Assembly (NCBI RefSeq): GCF_003585925.1
Contig: NZ_NRJH01000012.1
Location: 1 to 64,000, forward strand
DNA length: 64,000 bases
Direction of reading: 5' to 3'
Origin: Psittacicella melopsittaci
GTDB taxonomy: Bacteria; Pseudomonadota; Gammaproteobacteria; Enterobacterales; Psittacicellaceae
Shown: positions 51,603 to 59,697 of the stretch, piece after piece
Numbering within the stretch: position 1 is the stretch's first letter
How the letters are laid out: every line of letters starts with the position of its first letter
The notes under the pieces: model-generated
Told to the model about the DNA's origin: nothing
What the model saw: the letters and a program-made list of their open reading frames with translations, nothing else
Database searches by the model: none
Position numbers and translations under genes: made by a program

Positions 51603-52490
51603 TTAATTATTCCAGAGGCCTATTTTTAATTCTTGGGCTTGGAGTTGGGCTAACTCAAAAGCACGATAAGTGTTGCTTGAATCAGCATATTTTGCATTAA
51701 GTTGGGCTGCCCCAAGTTCAACTAAACGATAGTTAACATTTAGTCCTTGCCAGTAGGCAACAGCAACTATACTTGGTTCTTGGTAAGTAGATAAACTTTG
51801 AATTACTAGACGTTTATTGAGTAAAGTGTCGCGTAGTAAACAATAAGTTTGGAAAGCGTACGCTTTATTTGCAGGACCTTGAATACCATAGAGTTTAACA
51901 ATCCGCGTCTGGTCAAGGTGCGGGAAGTAACAACTAATAGTATCCGAAGAAAACACTTCCACTACTAAACAGCTAGGTAATTGGTTTTGGGCAACAAAAC
52001 TATTAAAGTTATCTTGCACTTGCACATTATTGGCAATGCTTGCATCTTCGAGCGAAGATACAGGTGTTCGCATGGTAATACTTGTTGGATTTGAAGTTTT
52101 AGCTACTGTGCGTAATGAGCCTGTAAAGCTAACTACCACACTAGCTACCGAGAACACAGTTGAATTATTATAAAGAGCAAAATTATTGTAGCCTACGCCT
52201 CGATTGAAAGCTGCACTACGAGCATATACCGAAGAACGACGATCACTACGATCTAAACCTCGCGTTGCGGGATTACTGCTTGCAGGTCGACCTGGCATAG
52301 CTCCAGGATTGCTACCGCCTGGATTTTTATCTCCACCTCCTCCAGGACCACCGCGCTCTCCCCCGAATGTTTGAATATCAAAATTATCAGGAGAAATAGC
52401 AGCTTGAGCTTCTGGGAAAGTCGTAAAATTACCTGCTAAGAATCCAACACTTGCAAGGGAGATTAATTTTTTAACTGATAGAAAACTCAT
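51603..52490 (-). CDS. Secreted SNase-fold protein lacking catalytic residues
   Basis: A signal peptide (cleavage after AQA, residue 30) is followed by a Gly/Pro/Asn-rich linker (42-80) and a C-terminal domain (about 165-293) with the pattern of staphylococcal nuclease: RIVKLYGIQGPANKAYAF, then NKRLVIQS, VAVAYWQGLNVNYRLVELG, and AQELKIGLW. Aligned to the nuclease RLLLVDTPE and YGRGLAYIY motifs, the catalytic or metal residues are replaced: R35 by K199, D40 by Q204, T41 by G205, E43 by A207 and R87 by S240. It is therefore probably a non-enzymatic envelope protein (inference). Sixteen bases separate it from serB upstream, so it is likely co-transcribed. Two Cys pairs (174/187, 217) could form a disulfide. 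Confidence 0.75.
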   Translation of the reverse strand: MSFLSVKKLISLASVGFLAGNFTTFPEAQAAISPDNFDIQTFGGERGGPGGGGDKNPGGSNPGAMPGRPASSNPATRGLDRSDRRSSVYARSAAFNRGVGYNNFALYNNSTVFSVASVVVSFTGSLRTVAKTSNPTSITMRTPVSSLEDASIANNVQVQDNFNSFVAQNQLPSCLVVEVFSSDTISCYFPHLDQTRIVKLYGIQGPANKAYAFQTYCLLRDTLLNKRLVIQSLSTYQEPSIVAVAYWQGLNVNYRLVELGAAQLNAKYADSSNTYRAFELAQLQAQELKIGLWNN

Positions 52491-52506
52491 ACTTGAAAAA
52501 ACAATA

Positions 52507-53583
52507 CTATAATAACCAAGCTTTAATTTCTAATATCGCAAGTAAAGCATAGAGGTCATTATGCTGAATAATAAAGTCTGCAACTTCATTCACTACTGGC
52601 TTAGCATGGTAGGCTACCGAAAAATCTGCAGCTTTTAACATAGCTATATCATTAGCTCCGTCACCTATAGCAATAGTAGTTAAACCCTGTTGTTGGTATT
52701 TATCTACTATTTGTGCTTTATAATCGGCGTCAACAATAGCTCCTTCAACAACTCCTGTAAGCACGCCTTGGTCTTGGCCTAGAGTATTAGCGTGAAATTC
52801 ACTAAACCCTAGCTCTTGGCTTACAGCTTGAGCAAAAGGAATAAAGCCACCGCTTACTAGAGCAGTTTGCCATTCTTTACTATTTAAAGCCTTAAGTAAC
52901 TCACTTGCACCTACAGTGTAAGGTAAAGTTGCAATAATTGTATCAAAATCTTGGACGTTCACTCCTTTTAACAGAGCAACGCGTTGGCGTAAACTTGCGG
53001 CAAAATCTAACTTGCCTTGCATCGCCTCTTCGGTAATGGCTGCAACTTGCTCTTCTATCCCGCATAGACTAGCTATACGATCTATACATTCACAAGTTAC
53101 CATGGTCGAATCCATATCCGAAACAAAAGCGCCTTTTTCTTTTAGGTTCGGCACTAGTGCTAAATCCACACAGTCAGCTCCGTGGCTGCGTAAAAATGCA
53201 AAAAGTTCTTGCACCTTGTCGCTACTAAGTACAACTACTATACTATGGGCGTAAAGTTTTACCACATGAATAGTTGCATTATAATCTGGTAGGTTCATTA
53301 ATAATTTAGCTACCGGAAAATCAACAAAAGTAGCAGCTACCAAACGCATTTGCGGATTTTTTAATAGAGCTTTTTCCCTTTCAACTTTTAGGGCATTTTC
53401 TTTTTCTTGCTCTTTTAGTTTTTCTGGTTCCAGAAAAACTGGTAACTCTGCCAAAGCTTGTTCATACACTTGGCTATCGCGAGTTAATAAAGCTTTATAA
53501 GTTAATGCCGTTAAATTATTTGCGGGAAAAGCTGACAAAGACGCGGCTGTTTGACGCAAAATTTTAGTCGCAAGTTCAGACAT
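52507..53583 (-). CDS. serB: Phosphoserine phosphatase
   Basis: SerB is the HAD-family enzyme that releases serine from phosphoserine. The nucleophile motif FVSDMDSTMV contains D156 and D158, followed by CECIDRIA; VSGGF is motif II and GDGANDIAML with DFSVAYHAKP is motif III/IV. The first 150 residues form the ACT-like N-terminal part seen in the E. coli protein (322 residues), here longer by a charged helix (52-75, KEQEKENALKVEREKA). GAGAG lies upstream of the ATG. First gene of its transcript. Confidence 0.95.
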   Translation of the reverse strand: MSELATKILRQTAASLSAFPANNLTALTYKALLTRDSQVYEQALAELPVFLEPEKLKEQEKENALKVEREKALLKNPQMRLVAATFVDFPVAKLLMNLPDYNATIHVVKLYAHSIVVVLSSDKVQELFAFLRSHGADCVDLALVPNLKEKGAFVSDMDSTMVTCECIDRIASLCGIEEQVAAITEEAMQGKLDFAASLRQRVALLKGVNVQDFDTIIATLPYTVGASELLKALNSKEWQTALVSGGFIPFAQAVSQELGFSEFHANTLGQDQGVLTGVVEGAIVDADYKAQIVDKYQQQGLTTIAIGDGANDIAMLKAADFSVAYHAKPVVNEVADFIIQHNDLYALLAILEIKAWLL

Positions 53584-54327
53584 AATATTTAGCTCTCGAT
53601 TTAAGTGTCTAGGAATCGCACTTGCGCCAGAAATAAATATACGCCTTTACCTATGATTAATATAAGGGTTAAATTTCTAACTTCAATTAGAAAAAATAAC
53701 TTTTTTACTCCCCTTATAAGAAACAGTTTAAGGTGTATTTTTTAAGCCTTTTACTCTAAGATTAGAGCGCAAGCAACTATACGTTAATTATTTTACCTAA
53801 AATCTCTAGCCTTTGCTGAAAAATTGTAGAGAATACCAGCTAAAACTAAGGTTAAAGTATAGAATAGAGCCTAATTTATATCAGCGATTTTAGAAAAAAC
53901 GAGAGGAAGAAAAAAAGAAAACTTTCCAACACAAATACAAGGGCAAAAAAGAGATTTTTTTTGTTGAGGGAAAAGGAAAAGAGAAAAAGGGAAAATCTAC
54001 TGGGAAAAAACCAAAGTAAAAAAGAGAAAATAACTTATAAGGAACACTAGGCAAGAAAGGGGGGGAATTAGCAAGAACGGCAAAGAACAAAAAAGGTAAA
54101 TTTTCTCAGCAAAAGCAAAGCTAAAAAAGTAAGAGACAGGCGTACCTGTCTCTTAAAAAATACCTAAAACAAATTAAAAGTGCTTTAGAAATACCTCATA
54201 ACCAAGCTAGGACAAAATAAAAATCTAACTAACTTATAGTCTAGCTTAGCTATTTAATCTAGCTAAGGCTTTTAGTTTAGCCTGTTTTTTTGCTTAACTA
54301 GCCTTGAGTCTAGCTTAGCAATTTTAT
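53584..54327. other. Purine-rich spacer upstream of serB
   Basis: No supported gene. From about 53885 to 54110 the plus strand is A/G-rich (GAGGAAGAAAAAAAGAAAAC type). The 66-codon Phe/Pro-rich minus frame there is compositional. The terminator of the UPF0126 gene lies at 54122-54158. Confidence 0.65.
54122..54158 (-). terminator. Terminator of the UPF0126 gene
   Basis: Minus-strand TAAGAGACAGG / CCTGTCTCTTA with a four-base loop, then CTTTTTT. Confidence 0.75.
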
Positions 54328-55281
54328 CTAGTCCTGCCCTTTATCTTTTGTTGAGGCAGAGCTAGTTGAAGTTGAGACTGAGCTAGCTTGCTCTGAGGTC
54401 TTTTCTTGTTCTTCGCCCTCAGTTTCACTTGGCTCTTCTTTTTGTTCTTTGGCACTTACATCTATAGCAATTACTTCTTGCTCATTACTTACAGTAACGG
54501 CAATGGTAATATCTTCTTTATCTTCTACTGCTGTTTGAATTGCTTCACTTACAGCTGTAGCTACTTGATTGCTTGGATGCTCTTTAAAGTTTTCTTGTTC
54601 GTTATAAGCAATTCTTGCTTTACGAGAAAACTTGCGTAAGCCTCTTTCTAACCAAGTAATATGCTTAAAGCGAGCGTCATCATAATCAAATACAGGCAGA
54701 GATAAATTAAATCTAATTGCCAGAAGTCTAAAACCTATACCAAATACTACAGCAATTATTACTGCCAGATTAGTTGCCACTCCTACTTGTAACATAAACC
54801 AGTAGAAAATGGTAGTTAAAAAGGCAATACTTGCATAGAGTTCGGCTTTAAAGGCTAGAGGAATACGATTACAAAGCAAGTCTCTTAATACCCCACCAAA
54901 GGATCCTGTACATACACCTGCTACACAAGCAAGAATTATGCCATAACCCATTTGTAAGGCAGCTTGGGCACCTAAAAGCGTAAAGGCTACTAAACCTATG
55001 GCATCTAAAACTAAGAATATAGTTTTTAGATAGAACATAAACTGAGCTATTAAAATAGTTAAAAATGAGCATACTGCCGTTACAATCAGCAAGTAAGGGT
55101 CTTGTACCCAAGGAAGAGGATAGTTATTGAGAAGAATATCTCGCACCGATCCCCCGCCAAGAGCAGTTACATTGGAAATAATTAGTACCCCAAACCAGTC
55201 CATTTTAACTCGCCCTGCAGCCAAGGCTCCGGTTACTGCACAAGCGATCACGCCAATTAAATTCAAAATATCTAGTAACAT
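54328..55281 (-). CDS. UPF0126/TRIC-like membrane protein with acidic tail
   Basis: Seven hydrophobic segments in two inverted halves, each with the family motif: ALGGGSVRDILL in the first and GSFGGVLRDLLC in the second, as in YadS/YicG and the TRIC-type channel family; some relatives move glycine, which cannot be inferred here. The conserved part ends near residue 205. It is extended by a charged tail of about 110 residues rich in Glu, Gln, Ser and Thr (EEPSETEGEEQEKTSEQAS). The ribosome site is weak. Transcribed alone. Confidence 0.87.
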   Translation of the reverse strand: MLLDILNLIGVIACAVTGALAAGRVKMDWFGVLIISNVTALGGGSVRDILLNNYPLPWVQDPYLLIVTAVCSFLTILIAQFMFYLKTIFLVLDAIGLVAFTLLGAQAALQMGYGIILACVAGVCTGSFGGVLRDLLCNRIPLAFKAELYASIAFLTTIFYWFMLQVGVATNLAVIIAVVFGIGFRLLAIRFNLSLPVFDYDDARFKHITWLERGLRKFSRKARIAYNEQENFKEHPSNQVATAVSEAIQTAVEDKEDITIAVTVSNEQEVIAIDVSAKEQKEEPSETEGEEQEKTSEQASSVSTSTSSASTKDKGQD

Positions 55282-55350
55282 TAAGCCAGCCTATGATCTT
55301 TTGTTTGCTAAAGTTTTATTATACTCTTTTTTCTTGCCGACAAAAGGAAA

Positions 55351-55376
55351 GCTTCTAGATTTAAAATCTAGAAGCC
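55351..55376 (-). terminator. Terminator of the DeoR-family gene
   Basis: GCTTCTAGATTT / AAATCTAGAAGC, followed on the minus strand by TTTCCTTTT. Confidence 0.7.
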
Positions 55377-55381
55377 ATTTC

Positions 55382-56179
55382 CTAGTGAACCAGTTTTAGT
55401 GCTATCGAATGTTGGGCAAAATATTTTGGGTAGTCTGGATGTAAACCATCATCGGTAATAACTAAATCTGGCACACTAAAATCAACAATCTTGTGTTTAG
55501 CGTGACGGGCAAACTTGGTGTGATCGGCAACAACGATTACCTTGTCAGCTTGCTGAATCATTTGTCGGTTTAACACTGCCTCATCTGGATAATGGGTAGT
55601 TAAACCATAGTCTATATGATAACCGTCTACGGCAAAGAAAAGTTGTTCATAGTGCAAATCGGTTAGCATAGTTTGGGTTTGTTCACCAATAAAGCACTTG
55701 CCTTTGGCATTGAGTCTGCCTCCAAGCAGAACTATAGTAATTCCAGGAACGGCACTTAAAAGCTCACATACAGGTAACGAGGGAGTAATTACCGTGAGAT
55801 TTTGCCATTTAACTTTACTAATTTGTACAGCTAGTTCGTAAATGGTGGTGCCTGCATCTAATAATATAGTTGTTCCATCTTTAATTAGTTCAAGTGCTGC
55901 TAAGGCAAGACGGGTTTTTATTGAATGTTCAAAGTTTTGTTTTTGCAAAAAAGAAAACTCTTGATCAAATTGCAAGGTGTCGCGGTCTTCGTTTAAATTA
56001 AGGGATTTAATACAACCATGCGCTTTAATGAGTTTTTTCTCTTTTTCTAAAATTTCTACGTCAGTGCGAATTGTTACTTTAGAAACCTTGAAATAGTAGG
56101 CCAAATGACTAATCGCAACTATACCTATGCTATTAACAAGGTTTAGTATATCTTGTCGGCGTTTTTCTCCGGCCTTCAT
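55382..56179 (-). CDS. DeoR-family transcriptional regulator
   Basis: An N-terminal winged helix (EKRRQDILNLVNSIGIVAI, then FKVSKVTIRTDVEILEKEKK) is followed by the phosphosugar-sensing domain of DeoR proteins (LDAGTTIYELAVQI, TPSLPVCELL, LLGGRLNAKGKCFIG, FFAVDGYHIDYGLT, VVADHTKF). Length 265 is typical. GAGGT lies about nine bases before the ATG. A perfect CRP-type site lies about 90-104 bases upstream, so carbon status likely controls it. No sugar operon is adjacent; the aldo/keto reductase beyond the small RNA interval may or may not be a target. Confidence 0.9.
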   Translation of the reverse strand: MKAGEKRRQDILNLVNSIGIVAISHLAYYFKVSKVTIRTDVEILEKEKKLIKAHGCIKSLNLNEDRDTLQFDQEFSFLQKQNFEHSIKTRLALAALELIKDGTTILLDAGTTIYELAVQISKVKWQNLTVITPSLPVCELLSAVPGITIVLLGGRLNAKGKCFIGEQTQTMLTDLHYEQLFFAVDGYHIDYGLTTHYPDEAVLNRQMIQQADKVIVVADHTKFARHAKHKIVDFSVPDLVITDDGLHPDYPKYFAQHSIALKLVH

Positions 56180-56267
56180 AATATAAACCTCAAAGGTAAA
56201 ATAAATTCCTGTTTATGTTTATATATTAATAAAAATTTTTCTCCTTCCCAAAAGTTTTTTCTCGTTT

Positions 56268-56283
56268 TGTGATATACGTCACA
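56268..56283. promoter_or_regulatory. Perfect CRP-type site upstream of the DeoR gene
   Basis: TGTGATATACGTCACA, both arms matching TGTGA-N6-TCACA. Its centre is 96 bases from the DeoR ATG; an AT-rich -10-like region (TTAATATATAAA) lies between. Confidence 0.8.
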
Positions 56284-56874
56284 CTTTTTTGTTTATAAAC
56301 CTATATTTTTTGACAAAAAACCTCATTTTTTCTCAAAATTCTCCCTAGGATAAATAAAGAATAAAAAATAAATAAACCAATTACTTTTCCTATAGGAAAA
56401 AGATAACTAGTTGCTATTGCGTAAAATAAGTAATAACTAAAAGCTTAATTTTTTTCTTTATAACATTTTCCCAAAAATGGCTAAATCCCTTACTTTTGTT
56501 GGGTTTATTTTACTTTTTCTGCCTCTTATTTTGAGTAAGTTTGTGAGTTTAGTTTGCTCTAAGTTCTTTATAATTTCTCCTTAGTCTGCCTCTAACTTAC
56601 CTAGGTTTTTCCTTTGCTTTTGTTTAGTTAAAGGTAGTATTTTCTTTCCATAGGCAAGCTAGCTTAAACAGGTTTTTACTTTAATTGCCTTGGTCATTTA
56701 CTTTAAGTTGTACCTACTTTTTGGGGCTCGGCAGTTGTCTTTGGCTCAATTGTTGAGTAGACAACTCAAGTTTATTCTCTTGCACCCTATCTTATTTACG
56801 TATAAATAAGCATTTTTATAAACTCATCAGAAAAGATCTCTCTGCAATATTCGCAAATCATATATAATAGAGAT

Positions 56875-57010
56875 ACAGAAAAGAAGAAAATATTCAATAC
56901 TTTTTATTCCTCTTGTCCCAGTACGCTGGGGCAATTTTATCCAGATTTCTGAGAACCTTGAAGGTTCATGCAATAACTCTTGCTATGTTTATAGGGCAAG
57001 AGTTTTTTTT
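56875..57010 (+). ncRNA. Candidate structured small RNA
   Basis: TATAAT at 56863-56868 and a terminator (AACTCTTG / CAAGAGTT, T8, ending at 57010) bound a transcript of about 135 bases. It contains GTCCCAG-TACG-CTGGGGC (56915-56932), GAACCTT-G-AAGGTTC (56953-56967) and a CU-rich stretch (UUCCUCUUGU) that could pair with ribosome sites. No reading frame of note and no known family recognised. Confidence 0.6.
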
Positions 57011-57039
57011 ATTTTTGTAAAACGTAGTATAATGTAATC

Positions 57040-57113
57040 TACAAAAGGTTACCTTTTTGTAATTTGTTTAATAAAATCGTAATTTGAAGACGGCGTAACT
57101 GCCGTCTTTTTTT
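57040..57113 (+). ncRNA. Second candidate small RNA, tandem to the first
   Basis: TATAAT at 57028-57033, then a hairpin ACAAAAGG/CCTTTTTGT, an A/U-rich middle, and a terminator AAGACGGC / GCCGTCTT with T7 (57087-57113). The transcript would be about 75 bases. The next gene has its own -10 at 57125-57130, so this is not obviously its leader. Confidence 0.55.
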
Positions 57114-57124
57114 ATAAAATCGAC

Positions 57125-57162
57125 TATAATAAAGGTATTACAATCTAACCTTGGAGTTACCC
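57125..57162 (+). promoter_or_regulatory. Aldo/keto reductase promoter and ribosome site
   Basis: TATAAT at 57125-57130 predicts a start near 57137, 26 bases before the ATG; GGAG lies six bases before the ATG at 57163. Confidence 0.65.
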
Positions 57163-58020
57163 ATGCCTAAAATTAAACTTAACAATGGCGTTGACATGCC
57201 ATTAGTTGGACTAGGAGTATATAAAATGGATACTCCCGCTGAATGTGAAAAAGCCATTATTACGGCAATTGAAGCGGGTTACCGTCATATAGATACTGCT
57301 ACTTTATATGGTAATGAAAAAGCGGTAGGACGAGCTATTAAAAACTGTGGTATCCCACGTGAAGAACTCTTTATTACCACAAAACTTTGGGTACATGATG
57401 CAACTGAAAGTAAAGCTCCGCAAGCTTTTGCGAGATCTCTTGAAGATCTGGGCTTAGACTATTTAGATCTTTACTTATTACACACTCCATTTAATGATAT
57501 CTATGGAGCATGGCGTGCCTTAGAAAAACTCTATGCTAATGGCGATGTACGAGCAATTGGTGTAAGTAACTTTGATCCAGCAACATTACAGAATTTAATT
57601 CTGGGCAATCAAGTTACCCCTGCGGTTAACCAAATTGAACTGCATCCATTTTATCAGCAAAACCAGGCTGTAGCTTTTAACCGCTCACAAGGAGTAGTAA
57701 CTGAATCTTGGTCATCTTTTGCTCGTGGTAAAAATGATCTCTTTACTAATGAAATCTTAGTAAAAATTGCTCAAACTCACAATGTAAGCGTAGCTCAAGT
57801 GGTATTACGTTGGTTAGTGCAACAAGATATAGTAGTTATCCCTAAATCAGTTACCCCAGAGCGCATTTACAGTAACCTTGATGTCTTTAGCTTTAATTTA
57901 AGTGCCGAGGAAATGCAACTAATTGCTTCCCTTGACCAAAACCACACTTTATTTAACGATCGCACTGATCCGCAGGTAGTAGTTAATACTTTCAATCGTT
58001 ATCCTGATGAGTGTAAATAA
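57163..58020 (+). CDS. Aldo/keto reductase
   Basis: An NADPH-dependent carbonyl reductase of the family that includes 2,5-diketo-gluconate and methylglyoxal reductases. The catalytic tetrad is visible: D44 and Y49 in HIDTATLYGNE, K74 in FITTKLWV and H107 in LYLLHTPF. GVSNF and the C-terminal IPKSVTPERI (cofactor phosphate binding) are present. Length 285 is typical. The ATG at 57163 is chosen over an in-frame TTG four codons upstream because the GGAG site falls inside that extension. The substrate cannot be read from sequence. Confidence 0.95.
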   Translation: MPKIKLNNGVDMPLVGLGVYKMDTPAECEKAIITAIEAGYRHIDTATLYGNEKAVGRAIKNCGIPREELFITTKLWVHDATESKAPQAFARSLEDLGLDYLDLYLLHTPFNDIYGAWRALEKLYANGDVRAIGVSNFDPATLQNLILGNQVTPAVNQIELHPFYQQNQAVAFNRSQGVVTESWSSFARGKNDLFTNEILVKIAQTHNVSVAQVVLRWLVQQDIVVIPKSVTPERIYSNLDVFSFNLSAEEMQLIASLDQNHTLFNDRTDPQVVVNTFNRYPDECK

Positions 58021-58405
58021 AACGCAAATTCTTGCTTTAAGTAAGAGTAAAAAAGCTAAATAAAAAATTATTTTGTAAAAAAAGAGAGGCCTCGGCTTCT
58101 CTTTTTTCTTTTTCTATCCGAATCTCTCCCCTCGAGAAAATAGTTGAATTATACTCAACATCCTTTTGAGTTAGACCTACTTTTTTTCCCTTTTTCTAAG
58201 TTCCTATAATAGAGTTAACAACTACTTGTTTTAACAACAAAAATCATTGGCTTAAGCAACAAAATAATATATCTCCAAATAGAATTGCTTATTGCTAATT
58301 GCTTAATCTCTTAATCGGTTAATTATTAATTATTTAAATTAGTAAGCAACTAAGATCTTTTTTGCTTTCATAAAATCACAACTCTATACAGAAACTTAAA
58401 AAACT
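58021..58405. other. Spacer with terminator and promoter
   Basis: A hairpin AAGAGAGGCC / GGCTTCTCTT with T6 at 58081-58107 ends the reductase transcript. TATAAT at 58205-58210 is a possible promoter for the next gene, with a leader of about 190 bases. Nothing else is seen. Confidence 0.6.
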
Positions 58406-58783
58406 ATGAACTTAGATCTCTTCTTACAAATGTATCAACAACTAATTACTGCAATGCTAGAAAAGGATACCTCTACTCTAGCAAGATTACTCACCGCAGA
58501 TTTTGAGTTAATTCATATGACAGGCTATGTCCAAAGTCGCCAAGAATGGTTTAGTCAAATTCTCAATGGACAAATGCAATACTTTAGTTTTACTCCAGTA
58601 AGCCAAGAATTTAAAATCATTAGCCCTAGCCAAGTTGAGTTCCACAACTTTAGTAAAGTTGATGCACGCATCTATGGCATGCACAACATCTGGGATTTAA
58701 AAACCATCTGGACTTTTACTTTACAAGACTCAGGACAATGGCTAATTAGTCATATGGACGCTACCCCTTCTTTACGCCGATAG
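58406..58783 (+). CDS. NTF2-like (SnoaL/DUF4440-type) protein
   Basis: A 125-residue single-domain protein with the pattern of the NTF2-like superfamily: a helical start (LFLQMYQQLITAMLEKDTSTLARLLTADFELIHMTG, read in pieces), a QSRQEWFSQI helix and a beta-rich end finishing in WLISHMDATPS. The His of DFELIHMTG and HMDATP are typical pocket residues. Such proteins are small enzymes or binding proteins; no specific substrate can be named. Possibly co-transcribed with the NAD(P)-binding protein 165 bases downstream. Confidence 0.78.
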   Translation: MNLDLFLQMYQQLITAMLEKDTSTLARLLTADFELIHMTGYVQSRQEWFSQILNGQMQYFSFTPVSQEFKIISPSQVEFHNFSKVDARIYGMHNIWDLKTIWTFTLQDSGQWLISHMDATPSLRR

Positions 58784-58799
58784 TTTTTCTTGGTAGCTA

Positions 58800-58945
58800 C
58801 CCAAGCAAAAGTACAAACAACACAAAAAACACAAACACAAAAAAGCAAACAACCCTAGCAAAAGTAAAAACAACACAAAAAAGCCAAACACCCCAAGAAA
58901 AAGTAAAAACAGCACAAAAAACCTAAACACCCCAAGGAATAAACT
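58800..58945 (+). repeat. 39-bp A/C-rich tandem repeats
   Basis: AAAAGTAAAAACA-type units with a step of 39 bp (for example 58861 and 58900), about three copies, plus strand almost free of T and G. Each contains CACAAAAAA and CCAAACACCCCAAG. Confidence 0.8.
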
Positions 58946-58948
58946 AAA

Positions 58949-59527
58949 ATGACCAATGTATTACTCCTCGGAGCTACAGGCTCTTTAGCTCAAGTAGCTA
59001 TTCCAGAATTTTTACAAATACCTCAAGTTAAATTAACTCTTTTTGCTCGTTCGGCACAGAGACTACCTGACTATCCACGAAGTAAAAAAATTGCGGGCAA
59101 TATTTTTGCGGAGGAAACTTTAGTTGAGGCTATGCAAGGACAAGATCTAGTAATCGCTACTTTAAGTGGCGATCTGCCTGCCATGGCACAAAGTATAGTT
59201 AAGGCTATGCACCAAACAGGGGTAAAACGCCTCATCTTTGTTAGCTCTTATGGTATCTATGGCGAAATAGCAGGACGCCCTGGGATACCACAAATTCTCC
59301 AGCCTTATCGTCAGGCTGCCGATATTATCGAGGCTTCGGGACTTGACTATACCATAGTGCGTCCAGGTTGGTTTGATAATAGTGCCAATACAAGTTATCA
59401 AGTCTTTCTCAAGGGGCAAACTGTGACAGGAAATGATATCTCTCGTAAAGCTCTAGCTCACTTTTTTAAACAAATAATTCTAACTCCGAACTTATACTCA
59501 CAAGCTAACTGTGCTTTAGTGAGATAA
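58949..59527 (+). CDS. NAD(P)-binding (NmrA-like) protein
   Basis: A Rossmann protein of 192 residues. The dinucleotide loop LLGATGSLAQVAIPEFL is at the N-terminus, LTLFARSAQRL follows, then the VIATLSG strand, RLIFVSSYGIYG and the C-terminal YTIVRPGWFDN of atypical short-chain dehydrogenases. Lys of the Tyr-x-x-x-Lys pair is not seen, so a redox-sensing or isomerase-like role is possible. The start is the ATG after AAGGAA. A terminator follows. Confidence 0.85.
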   Translation: MTNVLLLGATGSLAQVAIPEFLQIPQVKLTLFARSAQRLPDYPRSKKIAGNIFAEETLVEAMQGQDLVIATLSGDLPAMAQSIVKAMHQTGVKRLIFVSSYGIYGEIAGRPGIPQILQPYRQAADIIEASGLDYTIVRPGWFDNSANTSYQVFLKGQTVTGNDISRKALAHFFKQIILTPNLYSQANCALVR

Positions 59528-59535
59528 TGTACTTA

Positions 59536-59566
59536 GCTCCCAAATGTTTTTTGGGAGCAATTTTTT
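59536..59566 (+). terminator. Terminator of the NAD(P)-binding protein gene
   Basis: GCTCCCAAA / TTTGGGAGC, then AATTTTTT. Confidence 0.9.
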
Positions 59567-59697
59567 ATAAATTTTTTCTAATTGTTCGCTTTTTTTGGTA
59601 AAATTATAAAGAGAAGAGACAACTTGTCTTTTTTCCTGGTTTTACAAAAAATCTCTCTTAATTTAGAGGTTTTCTATCTTATTTGACCTTAGAAAAT

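Larger units (their letters stand above)
56180..57162. other. Interval with CRP site, palindromes and two small RNA candidates
   Basis: No protein gene. It contains the CRP site (56268-56283), a perfect 16-bp palindrome TTTTCCTATAGGAAAA (56385-56400), a long hairpin AGTTGTCT..CTCAA..TTGAG..AGACAACT (56733-56766), an inverted repeat CTTATTTA/TAAATAAG (56791-56810), and two terminated transcripts listed separately. Confidence 0.7.

Noticed and set aside
53890-54090. 66-codon Phe/Pro/Ser frame opposite a purine tract
   Set aside because: Translation of a polypurine stretch; no start signals.
56733-56766. Hairpin AGTTGTCT / AGACAACT as a terminator
   Set aside because: No T-run follows on either strand and no gene ends there.
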